Part shown: positions 24,824-32,992 of the stretch, one piece after another | Numbering within the stretch: the stretch's first letter is position 1 | How the letters are laid out: every line of letters starts with the position of its first letter | NCBI GenBank assembly: GCA_000622025.1 | Contig: KK211388.1 | Coordinates: 62,001-126,000 of the forward strand | DNA: 64,000 nucleotides | Reading direction: 5' to 3' | From: Lachnospiraceae bacterium AD3010 | Lineage (GTDB): Bacteria; Bacillota; Clostridia; Lachnospirales; Lachnospiraceae | Made by a program: the position numbers and the translations under genes | The notes under the pieces: model-generated | What the model saw: the letters and a program-made list of their open reading frames with translations, nothing else | Told to the model about the DNA's origin: nothing | Database searches by the model: none

Positions 24824-26360
24824 GTCCACTGTCCTTATAGTCAAGCTCGAACCAGAACGAAACGCCGTTACCGTAATTTTCGACGCCGTATTCCCGGTTC
24901 AGGGCATCCATTATAGCCTTCACTATTGAAAGACCTATGCCGGAACCACCGTACTCCCGGGTTCTGGCCTTGTCAACCTTATAAAACTTCTCGAAGAGAT
25001 GTGGTAAAGCTTCCTCAGGCACCGGATCACCTGTATTGAAAACACTCACCCTTAAGCACTCTCCTCTTTCCGAAAAGCTTATCTCTATCCTTTTTTCCTT
25101 ATCTCCCGTGACGGCCGCATCCGCAGGTGTCCTGCAGTAATGGATGGCATTTGAAAGATAATTTGTTATAACCTCTTCGGTCTTGAATTCATCAGACCAC
25201 ACAAAAACAGGTTTGTCAATATTAAAATCGATCCTTATGCCGTTCTGGTTTATGATCAGCTCATTTGACTGGATGCATCCCCTGACAAGCTCCGTAAGGT
25301 CAAACCTCTCGAGACTGATCATATCTGATCCGAACTCAAGCTCATTCAAGGTCATCAGATTACGGACCAGCTTATTCATCTTCTCCGCTTCATCCATTAT
25401 GACGGAGCAGTAATACTCCCTGTCTTCTCCGGACTCCGCGATCCCGTCCTTCAGTCCCTCCGCGTATCCCTGTACCAGAGCAATGGGGGTCTTTAATTCA
25501 TGGGCGATATTTGAAAGGAATTCAAGCCTCATGGAATTCAGCTTCTCCTTCTTTTCAATATCCCTCATAAGCTCATTATTTGATGTTTTCAGCTCCGAAA
25601 TGGTCTTTTCCAGTCTCTCCGACAGGTCATTTAAGTGCTCTCCGAGTATCCCTATCTCATTCCTGCTTTTGATCTCGATCTTTGCGTCAAAGTCAAGATC
25701 CGACATCCTCTCCGATATCTCCGCCATCTCACCTATCGGCTTTGTGATCTTTCCGGCCACGAACCATATGAGAACGGCACTGATTATAACCATGAAGAAG
25801 CCCACATAGCCCAGGAATGCGTTTGACACCCTTACGCTCTCCCTTATGGAGTCAAGCGGAGTCCTCATTATTATGATGTCCCCGTTTGACAGACTCCCCC
25901 AAAGCTCCAGATAGTCTATCTTCATCCTGGGATCATCGGCTATACATATCTCATATCGGTCATTCTGATACAAAACAACAGGCTTTTTGTAACGGGGATT
26001 GTCAATATCGAAGACATGGTCAAAAAGCCTCACGGTCATTATATTGTCACCGGTTGTTGATACCACTGTCTCAAGCCCCGTGGTGACGATAGCGGCATTA
26101 AGGTTTGATGATGAGCAGAGCTTCAGGAAATCCTGTCTGAAGCCCTCGCTTCCGGGATCCTCCGAAAGAATAAGTGCCTCTGCGGCATCATAAGACCTTT
26201 TAAGCCTGTTCTCCTTATATAGGATATAGTACCGCTGCAAAAAGAAGCTGTTTATGATCCAGTATGCCCCGATTGTCAGCATCATGACTACGATAAAGAT
26301 CACCGCAAACTCGGTACGTATGGAGTTTCTGAATCTGAAGTGCCCCTTATTCCTCTTCAT
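24813..26360 (-). CDS. Membrane sensor histidine kinase
   Basis: 515 residues: TM1 about 17-37, extracellular sensor to about 175, TM2 about 178-200, HAMP about 200-252, HisKA with LSNIAHELKTPIALVQGYAE, then HATPase with NYLSNAIHYC (N box) and YGGSGIGLSIVKAIMD (G boxes). No response regulator gene is adjacent, so it is an orphan here; its partner may be elsewhere, or it may talk to the motor and diguanylate cyclase of the same operon. It overlaps genes on both sides (14 and 11 bases). Confidence 0.9.
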   Translation of the reverse strand: MKRNKGHFRFRNSIRTEFAVIFIVVMMLTIGAYWIINSFFLQRYYILYKENRLKRSYDAAEALILSEDPGSEGFRQDFLKLCSSSNLNAAIVTTGLETVVSTTGDNIMTVRLFDHVFDIDNPRYKKPVVLYQNDRYEICIADDPRMKIDYLELWGSLSNGDIIIMRTPLDSIRESVRVSNAFLGYVGFFMVIISAVLIWFVAGKITKPIGEMAEISERMSDLDFDAKIEIKSRNEIGILGEHLNDLSERLEKTISELKTSNNELMRDIEKKEKLNSMRLEFLSNIAHELKTPIALVQGYAEGLKDGIAESGEDREYYCSVIMDEAEKMNKLVRNLMTLNELEFGSDMISLERFDLTELVRGCIQSNELIINQNGIRIDFNIDKPVFVWSDEFKTEEVITNYLSNAIHYCRTPADAAVTGDKEKRIEISFSERGECLRVSVFNTGDPVPEEALPHLFEKFYKVDKARTREYGGSGIGLSIVKAIMDALNREYGVENYGNGVSFWFELDYKDSGHEA

Positions 26361-27270
26361 CGCTAAGTATCTCTATCATTTCACGGACCATCTCCTCATC
26401 CTTCAGGCGGAAAAGGAATTCCACTCTTCTGGAGGCCTCCATATCCACCTCACCCTCTTCATCCAGGATGGGATTACTGTAGGATTTGCCCGTCGCAGAG
26501 GTAAGCTCCCTCAAGGCCTCCAGCTGTTCGTCATCCACCACTCCGCTGTTATCATCCAGACAGTAGCTTGCAACGGCCAGGGCTCTCTTCTGTGAAAGCT
26601 CCAGATTAAAAAGATATTTTCCCTCCGTGTCGGTATGCCCTTCTATCAGTATCTCGGAAATATTGTCTTTATATTTATCACTCAATAAGACATCGGCATA
26701 TCTCGGAAGGAACTTTGAAAGAAAATCCTTTCCCGATTCCTTCAATACCGACTTATTGTAATCAAAGAGTATACTGGCATCAAAGGTAATGGCTCCGGTC
26801 TTTTCATCCACCGAAACCTTTAAGTCCGAATCCTCAAACTCCTCCTTCAGATCCTCCACCAGCTCTGCCCTTACACCGATAATGTCATCAAGCTTCTGCT
26901 GCTGCTCGCTCATTATGGCTTCAAGCTTATTAAGGAGTTCATGCTGCTCCTTTAAGGTCTTTTCCTGAATGGCTATCTTTTCACCCTGCTCTGCCAGAGC
27001 CTCCTCCTGGGCATTCAGCATCTTCTGCTGTTCATCGAGGGTCGCTTTCTGCTTTGCAACCACATCTCTCTCGCTTTCAAGCTCATCGGATCTGATGAGG
27101 AGCTCCTCTTCCTTTCCGGCAAGCTCCAGCTCCTTCTCGTCATACTGCATCTTGGCGTGGAGCATGGATACCGCGATTATGATCACAAATACAAGCAGCA
27201 GTCCCGCCATCATGTCAGAATACGACAGCCAGTATGTAGTTTCACTGTCTCTTCCTTTAGGACGCCTCAT
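26347..27270 (-). CDS. MotB/ZorB-like stator protein with OmpA domain
   Basis: 307 residues. One N-terminal membrane helix (about 17-42) carries the proton-relay aspartate D19 in YWLSYSDMMAGLLLVFVI; then a long coiled coil (about 45-135, rich in EQQK/LEEQ) and an OmpA-like peptidoglycan-binding domain (about 150-295; ILIEGHTDTEGKYLFNLELS, ASRRVEFLFR). This is the MotB/ZorB architecture. It overlaps its MotA-like partner by four bases. No flagellar genes are nearby, so it is a non-flagellar 5:2 motor subunit. Confidence 0.85.
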   Translation of the reverse strand: MRRPKGRDSETTYWLSYSDMMAGLLLVFVIIIAVSMLHAKMQYDEKELELAGKEEELLIRSDELESERDVVAKQKATLDEQQKMLNAQEEALAEQGEKIAIQEKTLKEQHELLNKLEAIMSEQQQKLDDIIGVRAELVEDLKEEFEDSDLKVSVDEKTGAITFDASILFDYNKSVLKESGKDFLSKFLPRYADVLLSDKYKDNISEILIEGHTDTEGKYLFNLELSQKRALAVASYCLDDNSGVVDDEQLEALRELTSATGKSYSNPILDEEGEVDMEASRRVEFLFRLKDEEMVREMIEILSDEEE

Positions 27271-28544
27271 GGCCTTTTCCTCTGGTTCTTCTTAATCTCC
27301 GTAATAGCATCGGAAAGCTCATCCAGCCTTTCCGAATAGCTCTTTGATATCATCTGGAGATTTTCGTTAATGATACCGAAGGTCTCCTCCGTTTCCTTCG
27401 GAATGGCGTTTATAAGCTCCCTGTTACTCTCACCCAGTTTTTTAAGATCTTCTATTTCTCCCGTTACAGCCTTTTCAAGAAGCTGCACCTCGGCTACATA
27501 GTTCTTTAATGACTGGTTCAGTGCCCTTGATTCATTAAAGATCCCCTCCACACCCTCTGCGGTACCGAGATTTCTCTCATATATCTCCCTCATCTCCCTT
27601 TCGTTCTTTGACTGAAGAGCAATGGTATTATTGATGATATCCGAAAGATTGGTGAAGGAATTCCCGAGAGACTTATTAAGCTCCGAGATAAATACATCAA
27701 CCAGCTTTGACAGCTGCTCTATCTGGTTTCTGGCCCTTATATCCGCATAATCGGAAAGCAGCATAATGGCGTCCGTCTGCTTCTGCTGAAGCTCCATCAT
27801 ACGGTTAACGCCCTCAGCGGAGGTATCAGGCATCACGTACTTCTTATATACGCTTAAAAATGTGCGTATGGCATTCTCTCCCTCATCAAGCCTCCTTTTA
27901 TAGACGAAATTAAATACCAGTGAAAAGATCATCCCGAAAATGGAGGTATGGAAAGCAACCTTAATACCGTTCATAAGGGGTTCTATACTGTTTGTTATCT
28001 CAGCGGTGGTACCCGTATTGAAAGCCTGGAGCCCAAGGGTAAGTCCGATGAACGTTCCGAGTATACCAAGTCCGGTCATCACTCCCGCGACCTGGTTCAG
28101 CGACTCTCTATGGATCACGGAATCCAGAAGATCAAAGCCTATGTATTCCTCGATATCACATTTGTAATAGGCCTTATCGCTGTTGACTATCCTTTCAAGC
28201 TCATAATTATAGTCCTTGTACTGCTTGGCAAGTATCCTCTCCCGAAAGAGTTCGGTATTTTCCTCCCTGTATTTTTCCCAGAGATACTTGTGTGAGTGCT
28301 TGGCGTCCTCCTCTATCCTCCGGGACACAGCCTTTAGCTCTGCCGTCATATTTGCAACAGGTATAAGACTCCCTGTGATACAGGTGAAAAAAATGCATCC
28401 GGCAACTATGAACAGGACAGCATTCACTATGAGATTACTGAGATCCATATCACTCCCTTTTGAAAGCAGATTCAGACTCAGGAACACCGCGAGCATAACA
28501 AAATAAGTTATGATAATGATCACTTCATATCCTTTTCGAAACAT
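27267..28544 (-). CDS. MotA/ExbB/ZorA-like motor protein with long cytoplasmic tail
   Basis: 425 residues. Hydrophobic segments at about 8-28 and 36-58, then the conserved proton-channel pair (AGVMTGLGILGTFIGLTLGL; AFHTSIFGMIFSLVFNFVYK). The C-terminal about 200 residues form a largely helical, coiled-coil-like tail, as in ZorA of Zorya defence systems and unlike flagellar MotA. It partners the OmpA-domain protein encoded next. No ZorC or ZorD homologue is in the window, so the output of the motor is unknown. Confidence 0.82.
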   Translation of the reverse strand: MFRKGYEVIIIITYFVMLAVFLSLNLLSKGSDMDLSNLIVNAVLFIVAGCIFFTCITGSLIPVANMTAELKAVSRRIEEDAKHSHKYLWEKYREENTELFRERILAKQYKDYNYELERIVNSDKAYYKCDIEEYIGFDLLDSVIHRESLNQVAGVMTGLGILGTFIGLTLGLQAFNTGTTAEITNSIEPLMNGIKVAFHTSIFGMIFSLVFNFVYKRRLDEGENAIRTFLSVYKKYVMPDTSAEGVNRMMELQQKQTDAIMLLSDYADIRARNQIEQLSKLVDVFISELNKSLGNSFTNLSDIINNTIALQSKNEREMREIYERNLGTAEGVEGIFNESRALNQSLKNYVAEVQLLEKAVTGEIEDLKKLGESNRELINAIPKETEETFGIINENLQMISKSYSERLDELSDAITEIKKNQRKRP

Positions 28545-28546
28545 TT

Positions 28547-30460
28547 TTAAATTCCCTCCATATTGTCATAGAATGTCACCCGGCTTCCGGGATGTGTCTT
28601 ACTTTCATAGGTGCATCTGTCCGCCCTCTTATAGAGCTCGTCAAATGTAAATCTATCATCAGGTCTGTAAAATGCCACACCCATACTGACATTTATTTTA
28701 TCATCCTTCATTTCCTCAATGTTTATCTCCCCGATCCGCTTTAAGAAGCGTTCTACCATCAGCTCTCCGCCGCTGCGGCTTAATACCGAAGGCGCAAAAG
28801 CCGCAAACTCATCTCCCCCAAGACGCATAACGACGTCATTGCTTCTGAAGGTCTTCTTCAGGCATCCGGCAATGGCGATAAGCACCTTATCCCCTATGTC
28901 ATGTCCGTATGTGTCATTTATATGCTTGAATTTATCCACATCCAGCAGCAGGAACATCCCGCCCTCACCATTCAGGATGTGGTTTTTTACCTTATTTTCC
29001 CCGCTGCCCCTGTTATTTATACCGGTCATACTGTCGGTTTCGGAAAGATACAGAAGCCTGTCCCTTGACTTCTTCTCCTCATCGATTACCTCTATCGTAA
29101 AAAGCACGCTTTTAATGCTTTTGTCTGCATTCCTCTCCGCAACCGTGAAGCGCGCGCGGTCCCATACCATCTCGGCATTCATAAACTCCAGTGCAATGGT
29201 ATCGTTCTTTCCCAGTCTTTCCTTCAAAGACTTAAGATCGGAGAATTCCAGCATATCCTTTTTGTTTCTTTCGTCAACACGGATATTTATGATCTCCGCC
29301 ATCAGATTTCTGGCGTCTCTCCTTCTGCTACCAACAAGAGATGAGAGCAGCGGTGATTTACAGCTTATCTCCACATAGTGGTCGTCGTCCAGATCCACCT
29401 TATACATACAGAGGTAAATGGAGGAAGCAGATTTCAAATCGATAATATAATTCTCGATCTCCATCCGTTTTCTTGTTATCATGATGAGAACATAGAGAAT
29501 TATAACCGTTCCAAGTATCCCTACAGCCACGGAATTTCCAAGGGCCTGGAAAATCCTTGAAAACATCTTACTCTCACTGGTGACAGACAGCATATACCAT
29601 CCGCCTCCAAGCTTCCTTGAATAAACGATACTGCTTTCATCCTCATAATGTATGGAAAACTCGCTTATGCCTTCCATCAAAAGCTTTGTCGCCAGAGTGT
29701 GTTCAGGCTCTTCCAGTGACAAAAGATAGTTTTTCCCAACCTCTCCGGGATCGGAATGAGCTATCACAACACCCTCATCATCGATCACGATGACCTGACC
29801 GGTATCATCCTCCTGCTTTGCAAGGGATTCCGTGATCTCCTGTATCTCATTCATCCTTATATCGATGCAGATAACACTCTCCCCGTCAGACAGGAGCTTT
29901 GATATGGTCATAACCTTGTATCCCGTCATGGAATCTGTATAGGGTTCCACATAGGCCAGTCTTCCCTTATTCTTCAGGGCCTCCTTGTACCAGGGCCTCT
30001 CTGTCGGGACGTAATCTCCGTCCGGTACCCACTGATAGCCGTCCAGATATTCCCCGTTGATATACCCGTATATCCCGTTTGATACGATATCCGACATATT
30101 GTCCAGAGTCTCGCTTTCCCTGATGAGATACTGCTCTATAACATCATTTCCCGACTTTGTCCTGAACATATCCTCCACATTGTAGGACATGGATTCCATA
30201 ATGGAGATGGCCGGATAAAGGAAATCGTCAAGCTCCACCGAATACTCGAGAAGGTTTGTCTCCGCATTATACGCTATATTCTCGGTTGTTACGTCATATA
30301 TTATTCCGTAATTCAGGATGATCAGAAAAATATAGATAAGTGGCAGCACTATAAAGAGCAGAAGATAGCCCTTACTCATCCGCCTGAAAAAATCATTGAC
30401 CGTGATATAGGGAATGATCGTCTTTTCTATATCTTCATTTTTATTTCCGTTTTCCTGCAT
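28547..30460 (-). CDS. Membrane diguanylate cyclase (Cache-GGDEF)
   Basis: 637 residues: TM about 32-52; an extracellular double-Cache-like sensor (IYGYINGEYLDGYQWVPDGD, YVEPYTDSMTGYKVMTISKL, CIDIRMNEIQEITESLAKQE); TM about 310-332; a linker domain; and a C-terminal GGDEF domain with intact active site MRLGGDEFAAF. An RxxD inhibitory site (RSND) lies five residues before GGDEF, so it is likely active and product-inhibited. It synthesises cyclic di-GMP in response to an external ligand. It sits two bases from the ZorA-like gene, linking c-di-GMP to the motor operon. Confidence 0.9.
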   Translation of the reverse strand: MQENGNKNEDIEKTIIPYITVNDFFRRMSKGYLLLFIVLPLIYIFLIILNYGIIYDVTTENIAYNAETNLLEYSVELDDFLYPAISIMESMSYNVEDMFRTKSGNDVIEQYLIRESETLDNMSDIVSNGIYGYINGEYLDGYQWVPDGDYVPTERPWYKEALKNKGRLAYVEPYTDSMTGYKVMTISKLLSDGESVICIDIRMNEIQEITESLAKQEDDTGQVIVIDDEGVVIAHSDPGEVGKNYLLSLEEPEHTLATKLLMEGISEFSIHYEDESSIVYSRKLGGGWYMLSVTSESKMFSRIFQALGNSVAVGILGTVIILYVLIMITRKRMEIENYIIDLKSASSIYLCMYKVDLDDDHYVEISCKSPLLSSLVGSRRRDARNLMAEIINIRVDERNKKDMLEFSDLKSLKERLGKNDTIALEFMNAEMVWDRARFTVAERNADKSIKSVLFTIEVIDEEKKSRDRLLYLSETDSMTGINNRGSGENKVKNHILNGEGGMFLLLDVDKFKHINDTYGHDIGDKVLIAIAGCLKKTFRSNDVVMRLGGDEFAAFAPSVLSRSGGELMVERFLKRIGEINIEEMKDDKINVSMGVAFYRPDDRFTFDELYKRADRCTYESKTHPGSRVTFYDNMEGI

Positions 30461-30474
30461 CTATATTAAAAGCG

Positions 30475-31365
30475 CTATCTGGATGCGCCGCCTCCTCCGA
30501 AGGAGCCTCCTCCTCCCGAGAATCCTCCGCCGCCGGAATGGCCGCCTCCCGAAAATCCTCCGCCGCCTGAGTAGCCTCCGCCGCCGATCCCTCCGAATAA
30601 GCTGAAAAATGCCACTATCGCAATGATTATCAGAAAGAAGATTATCAGCACCAGGCATTCAAGCATCGCTTCAACGATCTGATCTATAAGGGGAGCATCA
30701 TTCGTCCTGTACTCAGCCTCCGGATAATCAAGATCCGCAAAGGTTCCGGTGGTCTCGGAGCTTCCGTCATACCAGTCCTCCGAAAAAGAAAGGGTCCCGG
30801 GGTTATCAAGTCCGTACTCGGAATAGACCTCCATAGCCACTGCCACAAAGGTATTTCCCGCGGCCCTGTTCCATCTGCCCTCATTCTTGTCCTCTACCGC
30901 ATTATCATCAAGGATACGTCCGGCCTTTCCGTCGGGAATGGCTCCCTCCAGCCCCTTTCCCACCTCCATACGGACATGGGGATCCTCCTCATCAGTCTCA
31001 AAAAGGATCAGTACGCCGTTATCCTCTTCCTTACTTCCTATTCCCCAGTTATTGGCCAGGTGATTTGAAAAATCCTCCAGACTCTCTTCCTGTGTATCCG
31101 GCACGGTGACCACAACAACCTGTGCTCCGGTCGCTCCGTAAAGATCCGCAGCCTCATTATAGATAAAGCTTTCCGTCTCTTCGTTCAGAACACCGCTGAA
31201 ATCCTCTACAAAGAAGTAATCCGAAGGCTCCGGGTAATTTACGACCCTTTCCGTCTGGTTATCGAAAAACAGAACAACTGTCCCGACAAAGAAAATAAAG
31301 GCAAAGACTGCAAGTATGATAAGGACATAGTTAATGCCCTTTACTGCCTTCTTTTTTTTGGCCAT
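30475..31365 (-). CDS. TPM-domain membrane protein (YgcG family)
   Basis: 296 residues: N-terminal TM helix (about 11-33), an extracellular TPM phosphatase-like domain (about 50-190; ATGAQVVVVTVPDTQEESLE, then GVLILFET and GLEGAIPDGKAGRIL), a second TM (about 240-262) and a Gly/Ser-rich tail (GGGFSGGGHSGGGG-type) ending ASR. TPM proteins pair with LemA in many genomes; their activity is not settled. It overlaps lemA by one base (TAATG). Confidence 0.87.
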   Translation of the reverse strand: MAKKKKAVKGINYVLIILAVFAFIFFVGTVVLFFDNQTERVVNYPEPSDYFFVEDFSGVLNEETESFIYNEAADLYGATGAQVVVVTVPDTQEESLEDFSNHLANNWGIGSKEEDNGVLILFETDEEDPHVRMEVGKGLEGAIPDGKAGRILDDNAVEDKNEGRWNRAAGNTFVAVAMEVYSEYGLDNPGTLSFSEDWYDGSSETTGTFADLDYPEAEYRTNDAPLIDQIVEAMLECLVLIIFFLIIIAIVAFFSLFGGIGGGGYSGGGGFSGGGHSGGGGFSGGGGSFGGGGASR

Positions 31366-31925
31366 TAAAGATCAACCTCCGGCACCTCGGAAGCCCCCGC
31401 TGCCGCCTCAAAGAGATCGGCCTTCTCAAACCCGAACATTCCGGCAAAAAACATCCCGGGGAACATACGTATGGCCTTATTATAGTCTGCCACAACGGCA
31501 TTGTAGTTTTCCCTCGAATGGGCGATCCTGTTCTCCGTACCTGCAAGCTCGTCCATAAGATCTATATATACCGTATCTGATTTAAGCTCCGGATAGCTCT
31601 CCGCCACAGCGATAAGCTTATTTAAGGCAGAGGTCACTTCCTCATTTGCTTCGGATTTCTCCGCCATTGTCCCGGCCTGCATCAGCTTTTCCCTCGCCTC
31701 ATTCACCTCGCTGAAGACCTCGCTCTCATGCTCAGCATAGCTTTTTACAGTCTTTACGAGATTCGGAATGAGATCGGCCCTTCTCTGGAGCTGGGTATCT
31801 ATATTCGCCGCCTGTTCCTCCACAGCCGTCTGTTTTGAAACAAGTGAGTTGTAGCCTCCCACGAAAAAGATGACTATGACGGCGATAACCGCCAGGATCC
31901 CGATAAGTATGCCTTTTGAATTCAT
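31365..31925 (-). CDS. lemA: LemA family protein
   Basis: 186 residues: N-terminal TM (about 5-24), then the helical LemA domain (NSLVSKQTAVEEQAANIDTQ, LQRRADLIPNLVKTVKSYAE). First gene of the seven-gene operon ending at 23972. LemA proteins are membrane-anchored helical bundles of uncertain role, usually coupled to TPM proteins. The promoter lies at 31968-31996 with a tandem 20-bp operator-like repeat. Confidence 0.92.
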   Translation of the reverse strand: MNSKGILIGILAVIAVIVIFFVGGYNSLVSKQTAVEEQAANIDTQLQRRADLIPNLVKTVKSYAEHESEVFSEVNEAREKLMQAGTMAEKSEANEEVTSALNKLIAVAESYPELKSDTVYIDLMDELAGTENRIAHSRENYNAVVADYNKAIRMFPGMFFAGMFGFEKADLFEAAAGASEVPEVDL

Positions 31926-31967
31926 ATCTATTCCTCCGGTTCTTTGACTTTTGGCGTATGTAACTTC

Positions 31968-31996
31968 ATTATATTTTCATTGCGGAAAAAACGCAA
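31968..31996 (-). promoter_or_regulatory. Promoter of the lemA operon
   Basis: TATAAT (31973-31968) preceded at 17 bp by TTGCGT (31996-31991) on the minus strand. The -35 box is part of the 20-bp tandem repeat. Confidence 0.55.
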
Positions 31997-32017
31997 ACAT
32001 TGCGGGAAAAACGCAAA
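31978..32017. promoter_or_regulatory. Two 20-bp tandem operator-like repeats
   Basis: Two adjacent copies of CATTGCGGAAAAAACGCAAA, differing by one base. Each contains the dyad TGCG-N7-CGCA. They cover the lemA -35 region and lie upstream of the divergent promoter, a good position for a regulator controlling both transcripts. Confidence 0.55.
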
Positions 32018-32024
32018 CATCCGG

Positions 32025-32053
32025 TTGTTTTTTGACATTCCCGATACTATAAT
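32025..32053 (+). promoter_or_regulatory. Promoter of the GNAT gene
   Basis: TATAAT (32048-32053) with a weak TTGTTT -35 (32025-32030) at 17 bp. A TTGACA at 32032 is too close to be its -35. Confidence 0.5.
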
Positions 32054-32095
32054 CTTCTTGTCATACAACAGCTTTATCAAAACGAGGAAGGCACT

Positions 32096-32992
32096 ATGGA
32101 ACTTACAGGAATCGGCAGGGAAAATGAAGCGCCCTTTGCCCCTCTTATGGGAGGGAAAAAAAGTGAGGACTATGCGCTTTGCGTGGGAGCAATAGAGGAG
32201 GGTGAAGCGGCCGGTGTGGCTTTTTTCAGTGAGCTTGCCGACTCCCTCTTCCTTGACTATATCTTTGTATCGGAGAAATTCAGGAGAAGAGGCATCGGAA
32301 GCGCTCTTATTGAAAAAACCATTGAAGCGCTTGACGGGTCAGGTCTTGTGGCTCTTCATATAAACTATCCGGAGAGTGCCGCTGATATACACGGTCTGAT
32401 CCTCTCCCTCGGATTCAAGACCTTCCGTGACGGAACTGCTTACCGGACAAAGGTCGGGGATTTTCTGGGATCCGCTGTCACGAAGAAGCTTCTCAGAGGC
32501 AGGATAAGAAACCGTGTTGTAAGGATTAAGGATCTTAACGTGCAGGAAAAGAAGGCTCTTAAAAGGGCAATGGAAAAGCACGAGCTTGATCCCTCGTGTT
32601 TACTTGATAAAAGCCTGTCAGAGGAACTCTCTCTCGCAAACTTTGAACCTGAAAGCAGTACTCCCGCGGGACTGGTTCTCTGCCACAGCGCAAATAAGAT
32701 AATAACGATCTCTTACCTCGTGAATTTTTCCGATGATCCGGTGCAGCTTATGGAAATACTGAAAGCACTTCTCCGGGTCGGTGAGTCTCTGGGGATCGAA
32801 GAACATGAGCTCCTGTTCCTTACTATGAATGATGACATGGTAAAGCTTCCGGAGAAGCTCCTTATGTCAAAAGACCTTCTTAAAAGGGACGGAGCGGTGA
32901 TAAGCGGTATAAGGATGCTCTTACCTGAAAGAACGATCTTTGCGAACATTTTGAAAGAAATCAAGGAGACAGCCTATGTCAGATGGAATTAA
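32096..32992 (+). CDS. GNAT acetyltransferase, possibly two-domain
   Basis: 298 residues. The N-terminal half has the GNAT acetyl-CoA motif (FLDYIFVSEKFRRRGIGSAL; R/Q-x-x-G-x-G/A) and ALHINYPESAADIHGLILSL before the last strand. The C-terminal half (about 130-298) may be a degenerate second GNAT fold. AGGAAGG precedes the ATG. Its last 17 bases overlap the next gene, so the two are probably translationally coupled and the 859-residue protein could be its substrate or partner (inference). Confidence 0.8.
   Translation: MELTGIGRENEAPFAPLMGGKKSEDYALCVGAIEEGEAAGVAFFSELADSLFLDYIFVSEKFRRRGIGSALIEKTIEALDGSGLVALHINYPESAADIHGLILSLGFKTFRDGTAYRTKVGDFLGSAVTKKLLRGRIRNRVVRIKDLNVQEKKALKRAMEKHELDPSCLLDKSLSEELSLANFEPESSTPAGLVLCHSANKIITISYLVNFSDDPVQLMEILKALLRVGESLGIEEHELLFLTMNDDMVKLPEKLLMSKDLLKRDGAVISGIRMLLPERTIFANILKEIKETAYVRWN

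Noticed and set aside
26347-28544. A complete Zorya defence system
   Set aside because: Only ZorA/ZorB-like proteins are present. No ZorC, ZorD helicase or ZorE nuclease, and the co-transcribed genes are signalling genes.
26347-28544. Flagellar MotA/MotB
   Set aside because: The long helical tail on the MotA-like protein, the long coiled coil in the MotB-like protein and the lack of any flagellar gene argue against it.
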